DNA of 11,939 nucleotides from an uncultured Actinomycetes bacterium (GTDB lineage Bacteria; Actinomycetota; Thermoleophilia; Solirubrobacterales; Thermoleophilaceae): contig CAMLNW010000063.1 of the NCBI GenBank assembly GCA_946481495.1, positions 1 through 11,939 of the forward strand, in the 5' to 3' direction. This document shows positions 1 through 8,862 of the stretch, in pieces. The notes beneath the pieces were generated by a model. That model was not told the origin of the DNA. It saw nothing but the letters and a program-made list of their open reading frames with translations, and made no database searches. Position 1 is the stretch's first letter. Each line of letters starts with the position of its first letter. Both the position numbers and the translations under genes were made by a program.

Positions 1-60
1 GGGCGGGTTGCCGCGGCTGTGCAGGATCTGACGGGCGTGGACCTTCTCGATTGCGCTCAC
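1..60 (-). CDS. eno: Enolase, N-terminal fragment (first 20 codons)
   Basis: Enolase (2-phosphoglycerate to phosphoenolpyruvate; cytoplasmic glycolysis). Only the first 20 codons lie in the window; the gene runs off the left edge. They read VSAIEKVHARQILHSRGNPP, which fits the family N-terminus (I-x-x-V-x-A-R-x-I-L-D-S-R-G-N-P-T), including the Ser of the mobile catalytic loop. I chose the GTG at 60-58 because it gives the usual enolase start and an AGGAGGT Shine-Dalgarno (complement of 73-79) lies 12 nt upstream, a slightly long spacing. Two residues differ from the near-universal consensus: His for Asp before SRGN, and Pro for Thr after NP. The gene is 44 nt downstream of mazG on the same strand, and mazG near eno is common in actinobacteria. 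The assignment rests on a short fragment, but the motif is very characteristic. Confidence 0.85.
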   Translation of the reverse strand, partial: MSAIEKVHARQILHSRGNPP

Positions 61-72
61 GGGCTCGGATCT

Positions 73-80
73 ACCTCCTC
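73..80 (-). promoter_or_regulatory. Ribosome binding site of eno
   Basis: On the minus strand the sequence reads GAGGAGGT, a near-perfect anti-16S match, followed by a 12-nt spacer and then the GTG start. It is the strongest Shine-Dalgarno in the window. It suggests efficient independent translation of eno rather than coupling to mazG, whose stop is 25 nt upstream. Confidence 0.65.
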
Positions 81-104
81 GGGGGTCAGCGGAGGCGGCT
101 GATC

Positions 105-779
105 CTATGGCTCGGCGCTCTCGGCCTGCTGTTCGATCCGCTCCTTGAAGCGACGCGCATGCTCGCGCAGCGCGGACTCCGGATCGACACCCGCGGCGCT
201 GGCCGCCTCGACCATCTCGAACAGCCGCGCCCCGATCGCCTCGAAGGCGTCGTCGCCAGGCGGCGGGCCGCCGCCCTCACCGGGTCCAGCACGCTCAACC
301 AGACCGGCCGATTGGGCGCGCTTCAGCACCTTCTTGGCGTAGAGCGTGGCGGGCAGGTTCTCTGGCAGATCGCCGAAGACGTCGCCGTCGCGCTCCTGCT
401 CGCGCTTGATCTTGGCCCAGCTCTCGAGCACCTCGCCGGCGGTCTCCGCCGCCGCCTCGCCGAACACGTGCGGGTGGCGGCGGATCAGCTTCTCGCGGCA
501 GTGATCTGCAACTTGGGCGAGCGAGCTGACTTCGCGCTCCTCGAGCAGCATCGACAGGAACATCACCTGGAAGAGGACGTCACCGAGCTCGTCGAGCAGC
601 TTCGCGTCGTCGCCCGAGTGGGCGGCGTCGGCGAGCTCGTAGGCCTCCTCGATCGTGTGCGGGACGATCGAGCGCTCGTCCTGCTCGCGATCCCAGGGGC
701 AGTCGCGGCGCAGGCGCCAGGTGATCTCGTCGAGACGCTGAAGCGCCTCGACGAGATCGGCGGCGCGCCGCTCCGTCAT
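105..779 (-). CDS. mazG: Nucleoside triphosphate pyrophosphohydrolase MazG
   Basis: MazG hydrolyses (d)NTPs to NMP plus pyrophosphate and is thought to clean aberrant nucleotides from the pool. The 224-aa product carries CPWDREQ (27-33) and the all-alpha NTPase metal site: E44-E45-x-x-E48 followed by E64-L-G-D67. RRHPHVFGE (100-108) and ESWAKIKREQE (119-129) are further MazG signatures. The C-terminal third (about 145-220) still resembles the second MazG repeat (AKKVLKRA, then GVDPESALREHARRF). Its ELGD motif, however, has become AIGA (181-184) and no EExxE precedes it, so only the first domain should bind metal. The ATG follows the foldase stop after 4 nt (TAG-CTAG-ATG) with no clear Shine-Dalgarno, which suggests translational coupling. 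A Gly/Pro-rich linker lies at 165-175. Confidence 0.95.
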   Translation of the reverse strand: MTERRAADLVEALQRLDEITWRLRRDCPWDREQDERSIVPHTIEEAYELADAAHSGDDAKLLDELGDVLFQVMFLSMLLEEREVSSLAQVADHCREKLIRRHPHVFGEAAAETAGEVLESWAKIKREQERDGDVFGDLPENLPATLYAKKVLKRAQSAGLVERAGPGEGGGPPPGDDAFEAIGARLFEMVEAASAAGVDPESALREHARRFKERIEQQAESAEP

Positions 780-783
780 CTAG

Positions 784-1983
784 CTACGGAGCGGGCTGCG
801 GGGCCTGCTGCGGCGGTGGGGCCTGCTGCGGAGCGCCCTGGGGTGCTCCCTGCGGGGCGCCCGGCGCCGCGGTGGTGTCGGTCTTCTCCTCGGGAGCGTT
901 GCTGCACTCCGTCACGACGAAGCCCTCACGGCACTTGGTCTGGCCCTTGAAGTCCTCGCGGAAGTCCTCGATGAACGTCTGCAGCGACTTCTGCTCGCGC
1001 TCGGACTTCAGCAGGCCGCGGATCGTCTCCTTGGCCTCCTTCAGCTCCTGCTGCGTCGCCGGGGTCGTCTTGGTGACCTCGAAGACGTACCAGCCGAACT
1101 GGGTCTTGACCGGACCGACGATCTTGCCCTTGTCCGCGTCGAAGACGGCCTCGTCGAGCGCCTTCTCCTGCTGGCCCTTGGCGACTGCCGGCAGCTTGCC
1201 GCCGTTGGCCTTCGACGCCTGGTCGATCGAGTACTGCTTCGCGACCGCGGCGAAGCTGTCGCCGTCGTCGAGCGCCTTCTTGGCCTCGTCGGCCTTTGCC
1301 TCGGTCTTGGTGAGGACGACGTTCAGGTCGCGCTTCTCCGGCTGGGCGAAGCGCTCCTTGTTCTTGTCGTAGTACTCCTCAATGTCCTCGTCGGTGACCT
1401 TCTCCTGATCCTTCTGGATCTTGGCGGTCAGCTTGTTCTGGAGGGCGTCGAGCTTGATCCGGAACAGGATGTCCTGCTCGGTGGCACCGGAGGTCTTTAG
1501 GAACTTCTCGTAGGCCTTCTCCTTCGGGAAGGCCTGCTTCTTCTGATCCGCGAAGAGCGTCTGGACCTCCTTGGAGCTGACCTTGACGTCCTGGTCGGCG
1601 GCCTCCTGCTGGACCCACTGCGACTGGATCAGGAACTGCATCACCTGCTGCTTGAGCTGGTCGTAGCTCTGCTTGCACTGCTTCTTGAGGTCGCTGTCCT
1701 GAGGCTTCGAGCCTTTCGGCGCGGCGGCCTTCAGCGCGTCGACGCACTTGGTGTAGGTGGGCGGGTCCGGCGGAACGGCCGGGCCACCCTGCTGCGCCTG
1801 GCTCTTGGCGGCGCTCGCATACCAGTGGTCGAAGGCCTGCTTGGTGATTACGACGTCGCCGACCCTCGCAACCGCGTCGGAGGGCACGTCGTCGCCGCCG
1901 CAGCCCGTTGCGGCCACAGCGCAGATGCCGGCGAGCGTAACGCCCGCGAAAGTACGAAGAAGGTTCATGGAGGCTAGGTTCAT
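784..1983 (-). CDS. PrsA/SurA-like peptidyl-prolyl isomerase lipoprotein (parvulin foldase)
   Basis: Predicted surface-anchored foldase that helps secreted proteins fold after export. The 399-aa product has a signal peptide ending in AATGC, with Cys28 as the likely lipidated residue. A SurA-type N-terminal helical region follows (about 35-200), beginning AVARVGDVVITKQAFDHW. A parvulin rotamase domain spans about 211-305: RDLNVVL, FAAVAKQYSID, GGKLPAV, DEAVFDADKGKIVGPVKTQF and GWYVFEV. Then come a charged helix, two cysteines (351, 360) and a Pro/Gln/Ala-rich tail (372-399). The start is uncertain. Met1 (1983) has GAGGG directly against it, while Met6 (ATG 1966-1968) would give an equally good signal peptide and also lacks a well-spaced site. 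It lies between mfd and mazG and probably drives mazG. Domain assignment is by motif; surA versus prsA naming is arbitrary here. Confidence 0.9.
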   Translation of the reverse strand: MNLASMNLLRTFAGVTLAGICAVAATGCGGDDVPSDAVARVGDVVITKQAFDHWYASAAKSQAQQGGPAVPPDPPTYTKCVDALKAAAPKGSKPQDSDLKKQCKQSYDQLKQQVMQFLIQSQWVQQEAADQDVKVSSKEVQTLFADQKKQAFPKEKAYEKFLKTSGATEQDILFRIKLDALQNKLTAKIQKDQEKVTDEDIEEYYDKNKERFAQPEKRDLNVVLTKTEAKADEAKKALDDGDSFAAVAKQYSIDQASKANGGKLPAVAKGQQEKALDEAVFDADKGKIVGPVKTQFGWYVFEVTKTTPATQQELKEAKETIRGLLKSEREQKSLQTFIEDFREDFKGQTKCREGFVVTECSNAPEEKTDTTAAPGAPQGAPQGAPQQAPPPQQAPQPAP

Positions 1984-2067
1984 CCCTCGATAGGTACGCG
2001 TCGCTCCTCAACGACGCCTAAAGCAGCGGCGCACTCTAGCGGAGCAAACAGGACTCTGTTGCAGGTG
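1984..2067 (-). promoter_or_regulatory. Intergenic leader/promoter region of the foldase gene
   Basis: This is the 84-bp gap between the mfd stop and the foldase start. Reading the minus strand, a -10-like TAGAGT (complement of 2033-2038) sits about 50 nt before the start, with no good -35. Downstream is a small perfect hairpin, GCGTCG / CGACGC (2012-2017 and 1998-2003), whose 8-nt loop contains GAGGAG. It could be a weak terminator for mfd or a leader structure. The promoter call is based on a short match only. Confidence 0.35.
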
Positions 2068-5481
<3,414 letters not shown>

Positions 5482-5506
5482 GGCACGCGAAACGGCCGCC
5501 CGGTCC

Positions 5507-5551
5507 AGCCGCGCGGCCTCGCCCCGATTCTAGGCGGGCGGCCGCGCGGCT
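5507..5551 (-). terminator. Strong GC hairpin between the beta-propeller gene and mfd
   Basis: A perfect 12-bp inverted repeat, AGCCGCGCGGCC (5507-5518) and GGCCGCGCGGCT (5540-5551), is extended inside by GCCC/GGGC (5521-5524, 5536-5539) after a 2-nt bulge. This gives a 16-bp stem around an 11-nt loop. It starts 12 nt after the stop of the upstream minus-strand gene and ends 25 nt before mfd. There is no U-tract, so if it terminates transcription it is of the U-less type proposed for actinobacteria. The loop holds TAGAAT, a candidate -10 for mfd, so an operator or promoter role is the alternative. Confidence 0.5.
5527..5532 (-). promoter_or_regulatory. Candidate -10 element of mfd
   Basis: The minus strand reads TAGAAT here, fitting TAnnnT. 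Transcription would begin near 5520, giving a leader of about 39 nt before the mfd ATG. No convincing -35 hexamer lies 16-18 nt upstream, where the sequence is hairpin stem. This rests on the hexamer alone. Confidence 0.35.
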
Positions 5552-5563
5552 ACTCGCCGACGA

Positions 5564-7453
5564 CTACCTGACGACTCGGAAGCTCGTCTCCGGGCGCCGC
5601 GTCGAGCGGTTGCCGGCCGCGTCTGTTGCGCCGATCTGGACCCGGTAGGCGCCCGGCTTCAGCGCCTTGGCGCCCATACGGCCGCTGAAAGCGACCGACC
5701 GCTTGCCGGCGGCCAAGTCGCGGCGGGTGAGAATGCCGCTCGCCTTGTAGCGGGTGCAGCGCAGCTTGCGCTCGGCCTTGGCGATCGCCTTGCGGCGCGC
5801 GGCGCCCTCGAGCCGGACGATCGCCGGCCGCTTCTCGATCGCCTTGCGAGCGGCAGCCTGGTTGCGCTTGGTCGGCGCCACGCACGCGGTCCGGCGACCG
5901 CGCTTGGCCCGCAATCCGGGCCGCTTGCGGGAGATCGCGATCCGCGCCGTCGCCGTCTCGGAGAGCGTGAAGCGGATCGCCGTCCCGCGCGGCGCCAGCC
6001 GGCGCTTCGTGCGCGGGCGCTTGGCGGCGACGGTCGTCGTCGGCGCCTTGGTGACGCGGAAGCGCTTCGGCGCGACGGACACCCTGCTCACCGCCGGAGC
6101 CCTCGTGTCGGCCGGGCTGACGATCGGCGGTGGGCCCAGCACGTCGCGCAGGAAGACGTCCGCGTCGTTCTGGCCCGGCGTGGGCCCGCGGTAGTCGGCG
6201 TCGCCGAGCACGATGCTGGTGCTGCCGAAGGCCACGAAGCGCCCCGTGTCGGAGATCGCGACACCCTGGTTGAAGCGCGAGAACGCCGGCGCCGTGGCGG
6301 CACCCTGCGGACGGCTGACCACTTGGGTGACGCCGGCGACAGTGTCGCGGTGGTAGACGAGGTAGTCGTAGGAGTCGCCCGTCGCGCCCCCTGCATAGCT
6401 GGCGACGTGACGGCCATCGCCGGAGAGCTCGAAGTCGTAGCAGCAGAACCCCGGGATGCGGCCACCGTCTGGGGCGAGGGAAGCCTCCACCGTAGCCCCC
6501 GTGGCGAGGTCGCGAACGTAGAACCGATCGCCGTGGCCAGTGCTCCATCCCGCCTTCGTGCCGTCCGCCGAGATCCGGGCCGTGAAGCTTGTCTGAGGCT
6601 CGCCCGCGACACCGTCGAGACGGCTTGCGATGGCGATCGTGTTCGCCGCCAGGTCGCGCACTACGACGCGATCGTCAACGTCCATCGGATCGCTCCCGTC
6701 GGCGCCGAGGTTGACGGCGCCGGTGGGGAAGGCGACGCGCGTGCCGTCGTCGGAGATCCGCGGGCCGTCCGAGTCTCCGTCACCCGGCACCCCACCCGGC
6801 GTGCTGCTGACGAGCGCGGTGGTCTCCGCAACGATGTCGCGGCGGAAGATCTGGGTTCCCAGCCCCGTTCCGGGCATGTTGGTGGCCTCGGTGCCGAAGA
6901 CGACGTAGCGGCCGTCGCCGGAGATGTCGACGTTGTAGCCCGAATCGCCGCCGGCAGCCGCGACGTCCGCGTCGTTGCGATTCGCGAGATACGTGCGCGC
7001 GGCCGCGACGTCGCGCACGTAGACGTTCGAGACCCCGTCGTCGTCGCCGACGATCAGGTTGTCGGCGTCTGAGCGAAAGGCTACGAAGCGACCATCGGGG
7101 GAGATCGCCAGCTGCTCGACCGAAGTTGCGGAGTCGGAGGTTCCGGGCGTGCCGTCGGCGCCGTCGGCACGGCTGACGAGCAGCGTCTCGCCGGTCCACG
7201 TGTCGCGGCGGAAGACGTCACGCATGCCGTTGCCGTCACCCGCGACGAGGTTCGTCGCCTTCGACGAGAATGCGACGTAGCGCCCGTCGTCGCTCACCTT
7301 GGGGCTGTCCGAGACCTGGTCCGGTGCGAGCGGCGGACCGCCCAGCGCGCCGCTGATCAGCGTCAGGTCGTCCTTGGCGGCGAACGCCGGCGCGCCGGTG
7401 ACGGCAAGGGCGCCCGCGAGCGCGGCGACGGTGAGGACGGTCTTCTGGAGCAT
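5564..7453 (-). CDS. Secreted seven-bladed TolB/WD40-like beta-propeller protein with basic C-terminal module
   Basis: Exported protein of unknown function, 629 aa. A Sec signal peptide (MLQKTVLTV... to about APAFA-AKDD) is followed by seven propeller repeats (about 30-443), each running roughly 'lvS...G.....S..p.iS.DGRyVAF.S.a.NLv.gD.ng..dvfvRD...g.t'. DGR/DGT turns mark each blade and RD closes it, as in TolB-type PD40 repeats. A Lys/Arg-rich C-terminal part follows, ending in a beta-sandwich-like module: IRFTLSETATARI, Cys524, Cys566, FSGRMGAKALKPGAYRVQIGATDAAGNRS. I chose the ATG at 7453 over the in-frame one at 7483 because AAGGA lies 5 nt upstream and the signal peptide then starts cleanly. 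Blades suggest ligand or protein binding rather than catalysis. It sits between pth and mfd, where related genomes have no such gene, and shares no evident pathway with its neighbours. Confidence 0.85.
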   Translation of the reverse strand: MLQKTVLTVAALAGALAVTGAPAFAAKDDLTLISGALGGPPLAPDQVSDSPKVSDDGRYVAFSSKATNLVAGDGNGMRDVFRRDTWTGETLLVSRADGADGTPGTSDSATSVEQLAISPDGRFVAFRSDADNLIVGDDDGVSNVYVRDVAAARTYLANRNDADVAAAGGDSGYNVDISGDGRYVVFGTEATNMPGTGLGTQIFRRDIVAETTALVSSTPGGVPGDGDSDGPRISDDGTRVAFPTGAVNLGADGSDPMDVDDRVVVRDLAANTIAIASRLDGVAGEPQTSFTARISADGTKAGWSTGHGDRFYVRDLATGATVEASLAPDGGRIPGFCCYDFELSGDGRHVASYAGGATGDSYDYLVYHRDTVAGVTQVVSRPQGAATAPAFSRFNQGVAISDTGRFVAFGSTSIVLGDADYRGPTPGQNDADVFLRDVLGPPPIVSPADTRAPAVSRVSVAPKRFRVTKAPTTTVAAKRPRTKRRLAPRGTAIRFTLSETATARIAISRKRPGLRAKRGRRTACVAPTKRNQAAARKAIEKRPAIVRLEGAARRKAIAKAERKLRCTRYKASGILTRRDLAAGKRSVAFSGRMGAKALKPGAYRVQIGATDAAGNRSTRRPETSFRVVR

Positions 7454-7458
7454 CGTGT

Positions 7459-7463
7459 TCCTT
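7459..7463 (-). promoter_or_regulatory. Ribosome binding site deciding the beta-propeller start
   Basis: The minus strand reads AAGGA, then ACACG, then ATG (7453-7451). The 5-nt spacing favours this start over the in-frame ATG at 7483, which has no purine-rich site. The AA of the site is the end of an inverted-repeat arm (7462-7491), so folding could affect access. Confidence 0.6.
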
Positions 7464-7491
7464 GGGTCGTTTGGCCCGTTCATCGACCCAA
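7462..7491 (-). repeat. Inverted repeat upstream of the beta-propeller gene
   Basis: TTGGGTCG (7462-7469) and CGACCCAA (7484-7491) are perfect 8-bp arms separated by 14 nt. The repeat lies in the 57-bp gap between the pth stop and the propeller start and abuts the Shine-Dalgarno site. It could be a pth terminator, a translational control hairpin or an operator. There is no U-tract. Confidence 0.5.
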
Positions 7492-7510
7492 CTGGCTCAG
7501 GCCGGAAGAA

Positions 7511-8113
7511 TTACGCGTCGATCGGCTCTTCGGCAGCAGTCACGAGCCGCTCCAGCTCGTCGACAGCGTCCTCGACCAATCTCTGAACGTCCTCCTTCGG
7601 CTCGTCGAAGCGGCCAAGGACGTAGGGGACGACGATTGCCGGATCTGTGGTGTCCGGACGGCCGACGCCGACGCGCAGACGGTGGAAGTCGCGTCCCCCG
7701 AGGCCGCGCTCGAGCGACTTGAGGCCGTTGTGGCCGGCGAGGCCGCCGCCGAGACGGCTCTCGATGCGGGCGAACGGTAGGTCGATCTCGTCGTGGATGG
7801 CCACGATCCGGTCGAGCGGCAGGTGCAGCGAGCCGCGCGCCGGGCCAACCGAGTTGCCCGACTCGTTCATGAAGGTCTGCGGCAGCAGCACGCCGACGCG
7901 CGGGCCACCGGGCGCGATGCGGCCCTCGCTGTAGAGACCGGCGAACTTCTGCTTGGCCTTCGGCAGGTCCCAGCGCTGAGCGGCCAGCGCGACGACCTCG
8001 AAGCCGACGTTGTGGCGCGTACCGGCGTACTTCTGGCCAGGATTGCCCAGGCCGACGACGAGCCAGTCGACCCTGCCCCCGTCGCCCTCCTCCCGACGGC
8101 GGAACAGCCCCAT
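7511..8113 (-). CDS. pth: Peptidyl-tRNA hydrolase
   Basis: Pth cleaves the ester bond of peptidyl-tRNAs that drop off ribosomes, recycling tRNA; it is essential in bacteria. The 200-aa product shows VVGLGNPGQKYAGTRHNVGF (19-38) with the tRNA-end-binding Asn24 and catalytic His34. It also has LPQTFMNESG (77-86) with Asn83, HDEIDLP (107-113) with Asp108, and GGGLAGHNGLKS (122-133) with Asn129. These correspond to the known E. coli active-site residues (N10, H20, N68, D93, N114). It has about 14 extra N-terminal residues (MGLFRRREEGDGGR) before the usual start; no internal start codon gives a shorter canonical form. It follows rplY by 9 nt with no close Shine-Dalgarno; a GGAGG lies 16 nt upstream inside the rplY end. 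The rplY-pth pair is a widely conserved operon. Confidence 0.97.
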   Translation of the reverse strand: MGLFRRREEGDGGRVDWLVVGLGNPGQKYAGTRHNVGFEVVALAAQRWDLPKAKQKFAGLYSEGRIAPGGPRVGVLLPQTFMNESGNSVGPARGSLHLPLDRIVAIHDEIDLPFARIESRLGGGLAGHNGLKSLERGLGGRDFHRLRVGVGRPDTTDPAIVVPYVLGRFDEPKEDVQRLVEDAVDELERLVTAAEEPIDA

Positions 8114-8122
8114 CGCTAGGTG

Positions 8123-8818
8123 CTACTCGCCTCCGTCGGAGTCGTCGGAACCGGAGTCGGAGTCGCCACCCTCGGCGGCCTCGCCCTCGGCAGCCTCGCC
8201 CTCCTCGCCGACGACCTCGGTCTCGGCCTCGATCTCGGGCTCCTCGACCTTGGTCGGCAGCACGACGCTTGCAACGACGAGCTCGTCGAGCGGCTCGTGC
8301 GTGAACTCGACGCCGTCCGGCGCGGTGACCTCGGCAAGTGTCAGCGTGGCGCCGATCTCGAGCGCCGACACGTCGACGACGATCTGCTCCGGGATGTCAG
8401 TCGGCAGCGCCTCGATCTCGACCTCGCGCGTCGCGTGGTCGAGGACGCCGCCCTCCTTGACGCCTGGGGCGTCCTCGCCACCCTCGAGCTCGATCGCGAC
8501 AGAGGCGCGGATCTTCTCGGAGAGGTTGACCTCGAGGAAGTCGACGTGCATGACCTCGTCGCGCACCGGGTGCAGCTGGCGGTCCTTGAGGATCGCCGGC
8601 ACCGACTTCTCGCCACCGATCTCGACGTCGATCAGCGCCGAGCCGTCGATCAGGATCCGGCGCAGGTCGCGGTCGCCGACCTTGAACGAGACCGTCTCGT
8701 CGTGGGTGGCACCGTAGAGCACGCCGGGCACGAGGCCGGCGCGGCGCAGACGGCGGGTCGCGCGGGAGCCGCGCTCCTCACGAACATCGACAGACAAGGT
8801 GGGACGCTTGGAAGCCAT
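8123..8818 (-). CDS. rplY: 50S ribosomal protein L25 / general stress protein Ctc (TL5 type)
   Basis: Binds 5S rRNA in the central protuberance of the large subunit; the long Ctc/TL5 form is stress-linked in some bacteria. Of its 231 residues, about 1-95 form the 5S-binding L25 domain: GSRATRRLRRAGLVPGVLYG (17-36), the VPAIL stretch and LHPVRDEVMHVDF. About 100-190 is the TL5-type beta domain (VAIELEGGEDAPGVKEGGVL, then LPTDIPEQIVVDVSALEIG). Residues 192-231 form a very acidic Glu/Asp/Ser/Gly tail, common in actinobacterial homologues. There is no Shine-Dalgarno before the ATG. A -10-like TACACT ends 11 nt upstream of the start codon, so the mRNA may have a leader of only a few bases. It is probably the first gene of the minus-strand unit running through pth. 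Confidence 0.96.
   Translation of the reverse strand: MASKRPTLSVDVREERGSRATRRLRRAGLVPGVLYGATHDETVSFKVGDRDLRRILIDGSALIDVEIGGEKSVPAILKDRQLHPVRDEVMHVDFLEVNLSEKIRASVAIELEGGEDAPGVKEGGVLDHATREVEIEALPTDIPEQIVVDVSALEIGATLTLAEVTAPDGVEFTHEPLDELVVASVVLPTKVEEPEIEAETEVVGEEGEAAEGEAAEGGDSDSGSDDSDGGE
8171..8200. repeat. 15-bp tandem duplication in the rplY acidic tail
   Basis: Two adjacent copies, CTCGGCGGCCTCGCC (8171-8185) and CTCGGCAGCCTCGCC (8186-8200), differ by one base and encode EGEAA twice on the minus strand. The duplication is frame-neutral and lies in the disordered acidic tail, where length variation should be tolerated. Confidence 0.6.
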
Positions 8819-8862
8819 AACGGCCGGCCAGTGTAGACCACTGGGCCTCTAGGGTGAGCGCG
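8819..8862. promoter_or_regulatory. 44-bp divergent promoter region between rplY and the ABC1 kinase gene
   Basis: Both genes start outward from this gap. A palindrome, CCAGTG-TAGAC-CACTGG (8828-8844), is central. On the minus strand TACACT (complement of 8830-8835) is a -10-like hexamer for rplY and overlaps the left arm. On the plus strand TAGGGT (8850-8855) is a -10-like hexamer whose start point would fall at 8862-8863, on the ABC1 ATG. That would make ABC1 leaderless; alternatively AGGGTG (8851-8856) is its Shine-Dalgarno. No -35 is convincing on either strand. The palindrome is an operator candidate only by position. Confidence 0.45.

Noticed and set aside
51..950. Plus-strand open frame of about 300 codons opposite mazG
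   Set aside because: It crosses mazG, the gap and the foldase end without regard to gene boundaries, lacks a recognisable domain and lies over a conserved MazG.
5550..6548. Second minus-strand frame overlapping the beta-propeller gene
   Set aside because: The product is Arg/Pro-rich without motifs. The overlapping frame has a signal peptide, repeats with DGR turns and a well-placed ribosome site.
8120..8836. Plus-strand open frame opposite rplY
   Set aside because: It mirrors rplY almost exactly and has no motif; a typical shadow in GC-rich DNA.
8834..8839. TAGACC as a plus-strand -10 box for the ABC1 gene
   Set aside because: It lacks the final T of TAnnnT and is the spacer of the palindrome; TAGGGT at 8850-8855 is better placed.
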